Counted from the stretch's first letter, positions 1 through 11,517 are shown. The stretch: DNA of 64,000 nucleotides from Flaccisagitta enflata (GCA_965153355.1 OZ231127.1:58156001-58220000), one strand, 5' to 3'. The notes: a model not told the origin generated them from the sequence alone. Program-made: numbers and translations.

Positions 1-243
1 TTCTTCCAAAAATTTATGAAGTGCTTTAATTGCACACTTGAATAGTTAACCATTGCAACGAAAATCGGATGAAAAAACTTGGATTTGTCTTAAATTGAAT
101 GGGGAATCGAATCTATGTAGTTTCATGAAAATGCTTTTAAAGGCTGATATGGAGGATTCTATGGTTAAAATTTTTCATTCGATTTAAGAAAAAAAAAAGA
201 TAACAAATCAAACTTTTTTGTCATGAAATTCAGTTAAACTTTC

Positions 244-420
<177 letters not shown>

Positions 421-940
421 CATGCAGACACAATGATAGGCAGAAAGGTGAGAGAAACACAACACAAAAACAAAAACTTTCATACACGGTTTAATAGTAT
501 CAATACCAGCTAAAGAAAATAAAGTTTTACCCCACATTAACGGATGGCAAGAGACTATAAAATGTAATCCATTATAAGCAGATTTCTATTAATGCCATTA
601 TAGAAATTCATAGAAATTGACATGAACAAACCAAATTTTCTACATCCGTTATAGGCGGATTTCCATAAATGTTGGATCCATCATAGCGGAGTGTATGTAT
701 GAACATTTACACCCTCGCACTGATAAACAGACACTATAAAAAGCAAATGAGTTCCAACACCATTGAAATTTCGTCACACTAAGCAGGTTGGAAAAATGTT
801 AATCATAGTTTTAAAGAAAAAAAACTGACTTTAATTTTGTCTGGGTACTTTTGCTGTCTACAGATAGTAAAAAGACAAAAACAGACGAAGCTAAAATTCT
901 TTTATTTGCTTAATTAAAGTGTTTCAGGTACAAATTGATT
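421..940. other. AT-rich, no gene; possible MITE remnant
   Basis: No coding frame is credible here. Positions 570-700 carry two similar stretches, 'cattataagcagatttc' and 'cgttataggcggatttcc', about 80 bp apart. These resemble inner sequence of the TA-flanked MITE at 19828-20004 (rc of 'ccgcctataacag'), so a decayed relative is possible. Confidence 0.35.
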
Positions 941-1302
941 AAGACGAAGGCCCTGGGAGACACGTGACGGTCTCGGGCGGACGAGCCAGCGTCCTAAACA
1001 ATACTGAAACAATTATTGGAAGCTTCCCAATTGAGACCGAAAGAAACTCAAAAACATAGACTCGTATTCGGACGATTTGGACGAGACGGGAAAAGAGCCA
1101 GAGACAGAAAAGATCCGGCAAAGAGACGCTGAACAGACGTTGAACAGACGCCGTGGCATCGAGACGCTGCGACAAGGTGACGAGTCGCCGCCATCGTGAC
1201 GCCGACGTAACGACGCCGACGCCGACGAGACGCCGCGGAAAAGGAAAAACGGAAATCTGAAAAAAAAACAAACTTACTTTCTTACTCTGACTCTTACTCG
1301 TG

Positions 1303-1440
1303 CGCAAACGACGCGGTGCTGCAAACGTCGCGGTGCTGCAAACGACGTGCCGCAAACGACGCGGTGCTGCAACGACGTGCCGCAAACGACGCGGTGCTGC
1401 AAAACGACGAGCCGCAAACGACGTGGTGCTGCTAACGGTG
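1303..1440 (+). repeat. Tandem repeats in retrotransposon 5' UTR
   Basis: Four to five imperfect units of about 30-36 bp, each built on 'cgcaaacgacgcggtgctgc' with variants, sit just upstream of ORF1. Tandem 5' UTR monomers are known to carry promoter activity in some LINEs; that role here is inference. Confidence 0.8.
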
Positions 1441-1456
1441 TAACACGACAAACGCG

Positions 1457-2434
1457 ATGCCGAACAGGAATAAAAAACCGTTATGTGGTCATTGCAAAGT
1501 CGACACGGAGAAAAAACAGGCGACGGCAGTGCCATGTAATTGTTGCACCACACGGTATCACATTGCGTGTTTGTCAGGAATGTCGGATGAATTCGTCGAC
1601 AGTTGCGACAAACAGAATCGGTTGAACGGCAAATCAAGTCTCATATGCCCAAATTGCCGCAATTTCATCCCGAACATGAACCAAAATTACGAGGAACTGG
1701 CCGGAAAAATGCTTAGTTTGGAAGGACGAATGAACGCCATCGAAGCACGTGCAAACGCCGCCGAAGCACGCGCAAACGCCGCGGAACTGGAAGTGCAGCA
1801 ATTACGGGCTGAGGTTGAGAAGATGAAAAACGGCACGGAGGAGGTGAAGGAACAGATCGTCGTCATGGAGAAAGAAATTGAGACGGGGATGGAGCAGGCG
1901 AAGAAGGAAGTCAAGGAGGAGATGACGACGGAAATGAAAGCGAGAGAAGAGAAGGCCAACAACATCGTCATTTACGGGGCGAAGGAGTCAAACAAGGACA
2001 ACGCTGCCGAGAGAGCGGCTGAGGACGAAGTGTTTGTCAGAAACTTAGCCAAGGAGATCGAAGTGGATGTCAACGGCGAAATTGAGGCCAAGTTTCGCGC
2101 TGGAAGGAAGCCAGAAGGAGCGGAGGCAGGAAGACCAAGGCCGCTGATTGTGAGAGTAAGCGATAAGGAGACGAGGGAGAACATCCTGCAGAAAGCGAGG
2201 TTTCTTGGAAGAAGAGACACGGAATGGAAAAATGTGTTCGTGGGGCTAGATCTGACACAAAAAGAGAGAGAAGAGGCGAGGAAGAAGGAAGAAAAGATGA
2301 GAGAGGAAGCGAAGAAAAAAACCGAAGAGGAGGAAAAAAACGGGACGAGGACAGGAGGAAGATATGTGGTGGCGGGGATGAGAGGCCGAGAAAGATGGAT
2401 AGCCTGGAGGGTGGAAAGGCCAAGGACGGAATAA
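1457..2434 (+). CDS. Retrotransposon ORF1: PHD-like finger and coiled-coil protein
   Basis: A 325-residue frame with the features of a CR1-group ORF1 (nucleic-acid-binding chaperone of the retrotransposition particle). Residues 10-67 have Cys10-x2-Cys13, Cys27/Cys29-30, His35-x2-Cys38 and Cys64-x2-Cys67, a Cys4-His-Cys3 PHD-type spacing. Residues about 78-165 are a charged heptad-rich coiled coil with repeated 'ARANAAE' units. Residues about 170-270 ('NNIVIYGAKES', 'RPLIVRVSDKETRENIL', 'VFVGLDLT') resemble the RRM-like and C-terminal region of LINE ORF1 proteins. The tail is very Lys/Glu/Arg-rich. The start at 1457 is the first Met of the open frame and precedes the finger. The frame overlaps ORF2 by about 40 bases if ORF2 starts at 2395. 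Minus-strand frames across it are shadows. Confidence 0.85.
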   Translation: MPNRNKKPLCGHCKVDTEKKQATAVPCNCCTTRYHIACLSGMSDEFVDSCDKQNRLNGKSSLICPNCRNFIPNMNQNYEELAGKMLSLEGRMNAIEARANAAEARANAAELEVQQLRAEVEKMKNGTEEVKEQIVVMEKEIETGMEQAKKEVKEEMTTEMKAREEKANNIVIYGAKESNKDNAAERAAEDEVFVRNLAKEIEVDVNGEIEAKFRAGRKPEGAEAGRPRPLIVRVSDKETRENILQKARFLGRRDTEWKNVFVGLDLTQKEREEARKKEEKMREEAKKKTEEEEKNGTRTGGRYVVAGMRGRERWIAWRVERPRTE

Positions 2435-5243
2435 AGGTGGAATTTGCAAATGTGCAAAGTATAGTTAATAAAATTGATGAACTTCGCGCAATAATGGCAT
2501 TGAACAAGCCTGAAATAATGGCAGTAACAGAGACGTGGACGCACGGTGATATAAGCAATGAAGTATTGAATGTGAACGGATACGAGATCATTGCGCGACA
2601 GGATCGAAATGACACGGAAAGAGGTCGAGGTGGAGGCATAATTATCTATATAAAAAATGACGTGAACGTAACGGCATTAGAATCCAGCACAGAATTTAAT
2701 CAGTGCGCCTCAGTGAAGATTAAATTCGGATGTGAAGATGTGAACCTACACGTCATATATAGGTCACCAAACTCGAAAAAAGCCAACGATGATGACCTTT
2801 GCAAATGGGTGAGAGAGACGTCGGGTGCTAACATATTTATCGGAGATTTAAATTTTCCAGATGTTGACTGGCAGAATGGAATAGCGGGATCGAGAGGACG
2901 GGACTTCTTTGAGACGACAATGGAGATGTTCTTGGAACAACACGTAAGATTTCCGACACACTCGAGCGGAAACATTCTTGATCTCGTCTTGTGCAACCGA
3001 GAAGGAATGATTGACGAGGTAAAGGCGGAAGGAAGGATCGGTAAAAGCGATCATGACTTAATATCATTCAAGGTATGCGTAGAAAGAAGAAGGAATACGA
3101 ACTATAGACGGACTTTTAACTACCGAAAAGCAGACTTTGCAGTAATGCGGGAAAAATTGGCAGAAGTGAACTGGTCGCGTGAATGGGAAGGACGGGAGGT
3201 GAATGACATGTGGCTGTCATTAAAAGGTCACATAAAAGACTTAATGATCGAGCATGTGCCTATGAAAACAAGGAAGGAAGTGATGCAACCGCCATGGATG
3301 GATCAAGAAGTGAAGAAGGCGGTGGAAAAAAAGAGAGAGACGTGGAAGAAATGGAAGGAGACGGGATTGAGAAGAGACAAAGAAGAGTACAAGAAAAAAG
3401 TCACGGAAACGAAGAAGAAAATAAGGAACAAGAAAAATGCCCTGGAGAGAAAGGTGGCGAAATGCAGAAAAGATAATTCGAAAATGTATTATTCCTTCAT
3501 CAACAGAGCAAGGAAGACGCGGAGCAAAATTGGGCCTCTGGCAGATGACACGAACGAGCAGATTACGGACCCAAGAGAACAAGCGGAGCTCTTGAATAGA
3601 TATCTGGCATCGGTGTTTACGGTGGGTGGAGGAAATCCGCCAGAAATCGAGCAATATAAAGGCGAGGTATGGTTGACGGACATTAAGATCGAAAAAGAGA
3701 CGGTTAAGAGGATAATTGAAAATCTGAAGGAGCAATCGGCAAGTGGGCCAGACGGAATTCCCACCAGAGTAATAAAAGAACTGAAAGATGAATTGGCGGG
3801 GCCATTGACGAGGTTATTCCAAAAATCGATAGAAACCGGAAAAATACCTGACGACTGGCGCGAGGCGAATGTGACGCCGATCTACAAACTTAAAGGAAAA
3901 AAGTCCGATCCTGGAAACTACCGACCAGTCAGCCTGACAAACGTTGTGGGGAAAATGATGGAAAGGGTAGTAAAGGAAGAAATTATGAATCATGTTGAGT
4001 CACATGATTTGCTATGCAACGCTCAACATGGATTTAGAGCAAAGCGGTCACCGCAAACGAATCTTATCGAATTTTTAAACGAGACGACTAAGTGGATGGA
4101 TCAAGGATGCGCGTTTGACATCCTGTACCTTGACTTTTCCAAGGCGTTTGACAAAATCTGCCACAAAAGACTCATGCTAAAATTGGAGGCTGTCGGAATA
4201 GGAGGGAAAGTCAAAGAATGGCTAAGGGACTGGCTGAGTGGAAGGAAGCAGCGTGTTAGAGTGGAAGATGAGCTCTCAGAGTGGATAGAGGTGCTAAGTA
4301 GTGTGGTTCAGGGCTCGGTGCTTGGTGGAACTCTGTTCGACATCTTTATCGACGATATTCGAAAAGTGGTAATGGATGCCCTCATTCATATGTTTGCAGA
4401 TGATACAAAGGTGGCGCTGAAAATAGAAAATGCGGAAGATGGTCTTAAAATGCAAAAAATCATCGACAATCTAGTCAAATGGGCGGATGAATGGGCAATG
4501 ACCTTCAACGCGACAAAGTGTAAAATCCTGCATGTAGGAAAAAAAATCCGAGGTACGAGTATTTTATGAAGGGGAGGAAGATTGAGGAAGCGGAAGAGGA
4601 AAAAGACCTGGGTGTCTGGATAAATACATCGATGAAACCATCGAAACAGTGTGCGGCGGCAGCAAAGGCCGCAAATTTCGCCTTGGGACAAATGCAAAGA
4701 GCATTCCACTATCGTACGAAAGACACTCTGATCCCGCTATACAAATCATTTATAAGGCCTAAACTCGAGTCCTCGGTCGCGGCGTGGAGTCCATGGATGG
4801 AAATGGACAAGAACGCTCTTGAAAAGGTGCAAGAGAGAATGACAAGACTCCTTTCCGACGTAAAAGGGAGAACCTATGAAGAAAGGCTGAAGGAAGTTGG
4901 CCTCACGACACTGACGCAGAGAAGGGAAAGAGGCGACGCAATTGAGGCGTTCAAGACCTTGAATGGTTTTAATCGGGTTGAGAAAAGTCAATGGTTCGAA
5001 ATTGAATCTGACGAACAACGGCCAACGAGACGGAATCTAGTCATCGACGAGGAAGGAGAAAGGCGAAGAATGAACGTACTGAAAGTGGAAGCGGCAAGAC
5101 TGGAAGTGAGAAAAAATTTTTTCAATGTACGCGCGGCGAATGTCTGGAATGCGATTCCCGATGAAGTGCGAGCAAAAAAAACGGTTAACGGACTCAAAAA
5201 TGCATATGATAAGTGGAAGGGCACAAACCCAACGGAAGTATAG
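2395..5243 (+). CDS. Retrotransposon ORF2: endonuclease/reverse transcriptase, frameshifted
   Basis: Encodes the target-primed reverse transcription enzyme. The endonuclease domain shows 'NVQSIVNKIDEL', 'AVTETW', 'YRSPN', 'GDLNFPDVDW' and 'GKSDHDLI'. The reverse transcriptase shows 'YRPVSLT', 'AQHGFRAKRSPQTNL', 'DFSKAFDK' (motif A aspartate), 'VVQGSVLGGTLFDIFIDD' (the family usually has P after the first V) and the catalytic 'FADD' box. The C-terminal part has 'DLGVWI', 'LYKSFIRPKLES' and 'NVWNAIPDEV', common in CR1/L2/Jockey ORF2s. The frame runs to 4569, then continues in another frame to 5243. The break lies at the A8 run 4539-4546, where one base appears to be missing. An upstream Met at 2224 is in frame, but the 57 residues it adds are a highly charged shadow of ORF1, so 2395 is preferred. 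Confidence 0.88.
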
Positions 5244-5362
5244 TAGATCAAGTGACGTACTTGCCATGGAAACTGGAAAAAAACAATCTACTATACGCAT
5301 ATCGGAGGAAAAAAAACGAGGCCCCCGCAATGCGAACGGGAGTTCGCCTAGGGGCGCTAACG

Positions 5363-5386
5363 CCTTACCTTACCTTACCTTACCTA
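5363..5386 (+). repeat. (CTTAC)n 3' end of the retrotransposon
   Basis: About four CTTAC units close the element, after a 3' UTR with a potential stem around 5325-5360. Such short terminal repeats are typical of CR1/L2-type LINEs and are probably recognised by their own reverse transcriptase. Confidence 0.8.
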
Positions 5387-5390
5387 GACA

Positions 5391-6161
5391 GACAACCCGA
5401 GTAAGAAAGACAGTCATTGCGGGACCTTATCCTTCTTCCACTAAACTCCATCTAGATTCTTGGATAAAACGTCTTTTTTATTCTTTGGTGGACGTCTTCA
5501 TCATTATTTCTTTTCGCGTTTCTGATGGTCTGATGGATCCACCTTCAGTCCATCATTCATCAACCAATTTCTGTAAACCACTGAAAGACCATCAAACCCG
5601 CACTTATATCCATTACTTACGCAAATGTGGTTACTTAAAGGTTTTCTTTTTCTTTTTTTTTATTTGAGTTAGTGGTTGAAAGTCATGATATTTCACTCGA
5701 TTTGTTGAATCGTTATACATTGCATGTTATTTTCAGTCATTTCGTCACTATCTGTTGGAAATTGTGCCTTAAGATTTTGTTCGTTTAACCTCCGACGACC
5801 TTAATGGGCTCCAGCTTTCTAATTGCCCCCAAATCTCCTATCTTACCTAAACCAAAATTTCATGCTTCTTATGCACATTCAAATATTCAATTATTTCTAC
5901 ATTTCAAATTTCAAATTTCTGTTCTGTCCGCATGTCACTCAATACACCATTCTTACAATCCGCTTCTTCCATTTAATCTTACTGTCTCTCGCCATCTTGA
6001 CGCTAAGTTCCCCAACTCACCATCCCAACGAAACCATCTCACCCATTCACCCAAGCTTCCCCCTCTTCATCACAACGCCTCCCCGCCTCATCATCTACCC
6101 ATTTCTCTCCCACCTACCTGTCTTCTGAATCTCTTTCCCACCTGGCCCCTTCCTGTCCGCA

Positions 6162-6164
<3 letters not shown>
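5391..6164. other. No gene or repeat recognised
   Basis: Mixed AT-rich then pyrimidine-rich sequence. Open frames of up to 180 residues have no recognisable domain and low-complexity composition. Confidence 0.5.

Positions 6165-6227
<63 letters not shown>
6165..6227. repeat. (CT)n microsatellite
   Basis: A pure CT array of about 62 bp. Confidence 0.97.
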
Positions 6228-6230
<3 letters not shown>

Positions 6231-6344
6231 TCGCTTCCCCCGCGCGAGATTCCTGCTTCATCTCACCGTTAACGATGCTGTCAGCATTGCTCAGCCTCAG
6301 TCACCTCCATGGCGCTCATTAGCTTCCCCTGTTTGCTCAATTTG

Positions 6345-6592
6345 TTAAGTGGAGGAAAAAGAAAGAAGGACGTGGATAAGAAGGAAGAGGAGGAGGAGGA
6401 AAGGGAGGAAGATAAAGAAGAGGAGGAGGCTGTCGGAGAAGAGGAGGAAGAAAGGAATTACGAGAGAAGAACGAAAAGAGAGTAAGAAGAAGAAGAGGAG
6501 AGGTAAGAAAGGAAACAACCACAAAAAATGGATGGAGAAGGAGAAGGGGAGGCGGGGGAGAACGGAGAGAACGATGATGATGACTATCAGTG
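6345..6592. repeat. Purine-rich GA/GAA tract
   Basis: Almost only A and G on the plus strand for about 250 bp. This is imperfect AGG/AAG-type low-complexity sequence, with no coding signal. Confidence 0.7.
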
Positions 6593-7014
6593 AGTAGAAA
6601 AGCAATGTGTCAATTGACTTTTTCGCGTCTTCTTTTCTTCTTCCTTTCTAAAAATGAACATCGTGGTCGGAGGGAGGATGAAACGACGAGTGCGGTGTTG
6701 TTGAAAAAATTACAATAATGATTCGCTGCGGAATATGATTACCGTGTTCGAAGCACGCACTTCTGTTCCATTACCAAACCTATGGCTTTTCAAAGATCAG
6801 CGAATTCTTTCCCAAAGTATTTACCCCAAATTGAGTTATTGTCATATAGTAATCATAGCCTTCTTCATAGTTATATTTGTCTAACCCTGGAACACAAGCT
6901 TGAACCAACATTTTAGGATGAAAAAAGCTCAAAATCAAAACATAGTTTTTTTGAACACAAAGCTGATTCAACATTGTATGAGTAAAAATGCTTAAAATCA
7001 AAACTTATTTAATA

Positions 7015-7160
7015 TCTATAAGAGGCTTTGTCCGTCCGTCCGTTGGTCCGTTGGTCCGTTGGTCCGTCGGTCCGTAATGATCGAGTTGGAAAGTGTGAAA
7101 ATGCGCATTTCCGCCCCTGCCCACCTGTCCGCAACTGGTGGCCGTGTATCCGGCCTTGTT
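7015..7160 (+). mobile_element. AGTCGCG-family element, 5' truncated
   Basis: Begins at 'tataagaggctttgtccg' and lacks the 5' hairpin. It has the GTCC/GTTGGTCC tract, 'gatcgagttggaaagtgtg', the 3' motif 'GTCCGCAACTGG', then GGCCGTGTATCCGGCC and TTGTT. Same subfamily as the copies at 11734 and 52622. Confidence 0.75.
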
Positions 7161-7451
7161 CTTCTTTACACACGTGCAAAAATTAGGCGGTAAATCGTTA
7201 AGAATAACAAGTAGTCGGCCCAGCAAGATGAATATTATGCTGTAGTAGCACTACATTTTCAGCACTACAACACTACACTTACAGCACTACACTACATTTA
7301 CAGCACTATATATTTTCGTTTTACAGGGCCAAGTAAAAGCTTGGTTTTCAAACTTTTATTGTTCATGTATTTTTCCGCCTAATTTTTGCACATGTGTTGA
7401 TTCATTTACCTTGGCTTTTACTTTTCCTTTTCTATTCCTTTTTAATTTTAG

Positions 7452-7485
7452 GTGCGCCATAGCACCTCTATGAGAGGCTCTGTCC

Positions 7486-7544
<59 letters not shown>

Positions 7545-7950
7545 GGTCACGCTCGAGTAGAATATCGCTAAAAATGTTGGAAATAAATTGAAAACTCATT
7601 TCGTTCATCATTGATGACACTTGTCATTACATTCACTTAAATAATCAGCTACGGTTAGTTCTGATAGAGCTGGTGATAGGTCTGATAGAGTTGGTGATAG
7701 GTCGGATAGGTCTGGGGATAAGTCTGATACAGCTGGGGATAGGTCGGATAGAGCTGGTGATAGGTCAGTTAGGTCTGAGGATAGGTCTGATAGAGCTGAA
7801 GATAGGTCTGATAGAGCTCAGGATAGGTCTGATAGAGCTCGGGATAGGTTTGATAGAGCTAGGGATAGGTCTGATGAAGCTAGAGATAGGTCTAAGAATT
7901 ATTAACTTCCGGCGCACTGCACCGTCTTGGCCCGTGTATCCGGCCTTGTT
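7452..7950 (+). mobile_element. AGTCGCG-family element with internal minisatellite
   Basis: The 5' hairpin is AGGTGCGCCATAGCACCT, a sequence variant that keeps the stem. It is followed by a (GTCT)n tract (7488-7545), a 21-bp minisatellite (7655-7893) and a 3' end 'ggcgcactgcacc', 'GGCCCGTGTATCCGGCC', 'TTGTT'. The whole unit shows the family architecture with an expanded core. Confidence 0.7.
7655..7893 (+). repeat. 21-bp minisatellite
   Basis: About eleven degenerate units of the type 'ctgatagagctggggatag' with period 21, inside the hairpin element. The 93-residue open frame is a translation of it. Confidence 0.85.
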
Positions 7951-8175
7951 CTGAATCTTCTTGTCCTCCTCCTCTAGATCTTCTTCATTTACGTTCTTTT
8001 TTCTCTCCTTGATCTTTTCTTCTTCTTCTTCTTCCCCTTCATCTGTTCATTGAAGCAATAGACTGTGGCAGCCTGATTAAGCTGACCGTCACCAGTTAAC
8101 TGCCCTCATTTCGACCTCCGCGCGCCCATTTAACTTCCCATCAAGTCGTGAGATCCTGATGGATGATACTCTGCT

Positions 8176-8663
8176 CCTTCTTCTTCTTCTTCTTCTTCTT
8201 CTTCTTCTCCTTCTTCTTCTCTCCTTCTTCTGCTTCTTCTTCTTCTTCTTCTTCTTCTTCTTCTTCTTTCTTTTTCTTCTTCTTCTTCTGCTTCTTCTTC
8301 TTCTTCTTCTTCTTCTTCTTCTTCTTCTTCTTCTTCTTCTTCTTCTTCTTCTTCTTCTTCTTCTTCTTCTTCTTCTTCTTCTTCATCTTCTTCTTCTTCT
8401 TCTTCTTCTTCTTCTTCTTCTTCTTCTTCTTCTTCTTCTTCTTCTTCTTCTTCTTCTTCTTCTTCTTCTTCTTCTTCTTCTTCTTCTTCTTCCTCCTCTT
8501 CCTCTTTTTCTTATCTTCTTCTTCTGCTTCTGCTGCTTCTTCTTCTTCTTCTTCTTCTTCTTCTTCTTCTTCTTCTTCTTCTGCTTCTGCTTTTTCTTTT
8601 TCTTTTTCTTTTTCTTTTTCTTTTTCTTTTTCTTCTTCTTCTTCTTTTTCTTCTTCTTTTTCG
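8176..8663. repeat. (CTT)n array, about 490 bp
   Basis: A near-pure TTC/CTT triplet array with rare CTG, CTC and TTTTTC variants. Poly-Leu, poly-Phe, poly-Ser and poly-Lys frames are artefacts. The polypurine/polypyrimidine bias gives triplex (H-DNA) potential. Confidence 0.97.
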
Positions 8664-9310
8664 AGATGTAATCAGGGAGAGAGAACAGCTTTCCCATTTC
8701 ACGGAAGACACATGACTGGGTGAGAGAGGGAGACACATAGAGTTAGATTAAGAACAGGAAGAAGGGAGGAAAAACAAGGCCGGGTACACGGAGCACGGAC
8801 GCCCGAGGCTTGTGTGTGTGTGAGAGGAGGCGGCGATGCAAAACTGCAGGCCAAAAAAGTTGAGGTAATCAGGGTTTTACGAACAAACTGGCCTACAATT
8901 CTTTCATGCGAAAAAAAAAACAACATTGGACCTCAGAATGTAAGAGTATCCAAACCGCTGCCGACCATACGTGAATGGAGGCTCGTTGATACCGCCAATC
9001 GACCTAACCACTCATGGAGATTCTCGTCTAGAAAGAGATATGGAGACCTATTTATTTTCAGGTTTCCTTTCCTTCACACCTCATCAACACATTCGGTTGA
9101 CTTTTTTGCTCTGTCATCGGTGAAAATAAAGGTGTCTAACGGGCGTCTTCGCATTTGTCTTGCAGCATACGCAAATTCAATCGCACAACCCTAAGGATTT
9201 TGGCTGCTGCGTGTGGCGTGTGGTGCGGTAATCGTCAACTCTGCGTGAATTTGCTGCAGCAATAAAAGAGCCACGATCGATGCTGCAACCTACCACAAAT
9301 CTATAGGTTA
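8664..9310. other. No gene; hairpin-element 3' end fragment at about 8770
   Basis: Positions 8770-8790 read 'aacaaggccgggtacacgg', the reverse complement of the AGTCGCG-family terminus, with little of the rest preserved. Nothing else is recognised. Confidence 0.45.
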
Positions 9311-9312
9311 AC

Positions 9313-9692
9313 AGGTGCTCGAAAAAAAAATTAACATTGTAACGAGAGCAGCTAGAAATATGCAATTTTTTAGGTGTCTATCTAGATCTTTGTTTCCAGA
9401 GTATAATTTAGAAAGATTTTGACATAAGCTGGTTTCTAAGTGGTCCTTTTCAGAGCTTAAAGAGGAGAATTTAAAGGGGAAACAGCTCCTTTTGCCTGAT
9501 TCTTACTGAACGTTTGATTTGGGGAAGTTTTTTACCTTGATTAACTTGGAAATCTTGGAAAAACAAAAAAAAAATCATATACCAAAATGTAAAACAAATT
9601 GACCCCTATCAAATGGTACCTTTTTTGCGTCTCTATGTGCTCCATAGTGGGCGTATTCAACGGTAAACTCCTACAATTTTTTTCGAACACCC
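9313..9692. mobile_element. Candidate short inverted-repeat element
   Basis: The left end 'taacaggtgctcgaaaaaa' and the right end 'ttttttcgaacacccgata' are inverted copies of about 20 bp, enclosing about 380 bp of non-coding DNA. No certain target-site duplication. Confidence 0.4.
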
Positions 9693-9702
9693 GATAATAG
9701 AT

Positions 9703-9962
9703 ATTTAATCTCGCCACAATTGCAGTACATGGCAATGATGCTTCAATGTTTTTACTTCTTTCTCGTGTTAATCACTCTCTCTTTATCTTTCTTATAATCT
9801 TCAACATTCATAGATTTTTTGTACATTTCCACATATCATTACTATATGCTCTCGCCGCAATTACAGCAAATGACAATGACGCCTAAATATTCAAAACAAT
9901 AATACCTCGTGTTAATCACCCTTTCTTTGTCTCCCTTATAATCTTCAACTTTCATGAATATC
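9703..9962. repeat. Imperfect tandem duplication of about 140 bp
   Basis: The block from 'tctcgccacaattgcag' to 'ataatcttcaacattcat' is followed by a diverged copy from 'tctcgccgcaattacag' to 'ataatcttcaactttcat'. Confidence 0.7.
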
Positions 9963-11054
9963 TTTTTTTTTTCCATTTTCACCCCTCCTTCAATTCTCAA
10001 AAACCTTAAATTTCGTTTGATCTTATGATTGTTTTATATTAAGCTATTTCATCTTCAGCATCTTTCTAAGACCCTCCTCATTCCTTTCTCCCATTCTTTC
10101 GACATTTCGTAGTCTTGATTCTCCTTCCTTGTTCGGCGGCGTTGAATGTTCCTTGGCAAACGTCTTCACTCCTCATTTTGGCATTTTCGGTTGTTTGTCA
10201 CTCATTTGTATGCAAATTGGACAATTATTCGCAAATTTGCTCCAAATCACGAATTTCTGCGAACAAATGAAGAGAAATAACCAAAATTTTCGCGGTGAAG
10301 AGTTGTCAAAGAGCAAGGAAAAGAAAAGAGAAGTAGAAACATTCATTCGCTTGTCGTGTTATATTTATTTGCTGGGTGAGATAAATTTCTTTCTTTCTTT
10401 TTTTTTTCATCTTTTTTTTCTCTCCGGATTAGAGAGCCTCATCAAGATCATCAGCCTTACATTGCTCAAAATTCATGGGCGACAGACATCTTATCAGTTG
10501 AATGTGCCCTTAGGTTAAGAAATCTGCCAGCGACCTGATGTCTGATTACAAAACAAAACAAAACAAAACAATATCTAAAACGTAGCTATTTCCTCAGAAA
10601 AATTGCTACGTATTCAATAACCTGTTACACCTGTTACACGACAACCCTAATCGTGTGCGGATGGGCACTGAGCAGTGACTGTGATGAAATAGTCACTAGC
10701 GTACTGACCGACTAATGGACGGAATTCGCTCTTTCTGTTCTGGTAGCGTAACAACAATCGACACATTTCTACATTCCCCATTCATGCCTCGAGGCCCACG
10801 ATCTGTTCCTCAAGGTTTGTGGCCCATGCTGCCCTCTCTGTTAATTATTAGATTTACAATTGTATGAAAAGATGAAATTCTTTGTTGAAGTGTGGGGGTA
10901 TGGCGGGTGGGGAGTTGTACGCCCCTGTCCACCCGCTGCGGCGATAATGTAAGCTCGCAATAATTGTTCAATAAACAATTCCTTTCCCAGTGTGGATTAT
11001 TGGAATCTCTCCTTTGCTTGATATTAAAGTAGAACTTAAGAAAATCTTCCTTTT
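9963..11054. other. No gene recognised
   Basis: AT-rich unique-looking sequence with a short AAAAC run near 10553-10570. The longest open frame (129 residues) shows no domain. Confidence 0.5.
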
Positions 11055-11431
11055 AGTCGCGTGGTACACGTCTCAACACCCCGAATTGTCGGTCCGTCGG
11101 TCCGTTGATCTGTTGGTCCATTGCATTAGTACATTGGTCCGTTGGTCCATTTGTCCATTGGTCCGTTGGTGTGTCCGTCGGTCCCTATTTTGGGCTGCAG
11201 CCCTGATGGGGCCAATGACCTATGCTTTCACATATCCAATCTTCCAGGTTGGAAATCCCAGTCTCAAACTGGGGCTGCCCCACTGCCCTAGTTGCTTCCG
11301 CTTCCCTACATATACTAAGTTCACGGCAAAGGGTATCCCTGACCATCTTACGCTTTTGTGACAATTACTTTTTAGGCGTTTATGAAGTCTTACTGCTCCA
11401 GCCCAAATGCTCTGGTGTATCCAGCTTTGTT
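11055..11431 (+). mobile_element. AGTCGCG-family element, diverged
   Basis: Starts AGTCGCGTGGTACACG, followed by GTCGGTCCGTTGGTCC repeats. The core contains 'aaagggtatccctgaccat' (see the dispersed motif). It ends CTGGTGTATCCAG then 'ctttgtt'; the end hairpin has a different stem from the family norm but still pairs. A (CAT)n array follows. Confidence 0.6.
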
Positions 11432-11445
11432 TTTTCTTTTTCTTT

Positions 11446-11446
<1 letters not shown>

Positions 11447-11517
<71 letters not shown>

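Larger units (their letters stand above)
945..5390 (+). mobile_element. CR1/L2-like non-LTR retrotransposon, nearly full length
   Basis: The element reads 5' UTR with tandem repeats, ORF1 with PHD-like finger and coiled coil, ORF2 with apurinic-type endonuclease and reverse transcriptase, a short 3' UTR, and a 3' terminal run of about four CTTAC units (5364-5385). There is no LTR, and no RNase H, protease or integrase domain. Order, domains and a microsatellite-like 3' end fit the CR1/L2 group of LINEs. The 5' boundary near 945-960 is estimated from the change in base composition; no target-site duplication was found. A single-base indel in ORF2 makes this copy probably dead, but both ORFs are otherwise open, so insertion was fairly recent. 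Sub-clade (CR1 versus L2 or related) cannot be fixed without a tree. Confidence 0.9.

Noticed and set aside
1687-2639. Minus-strand frames of 94-190 codons over the retrotransposon
   Set aside because: Shadows of ORF1/ORF2; serine/leucine-rich composition mirrors the Lys/Glu-rich plus strand.
8141-8738. Open frames of 75-186 codons, poly-Leu, poly-Phe, poly-Lys and poly-Arg
   Set aside because: All are six-frame translations of the TTC array; every frame is open because the repeat lacks stop codons.
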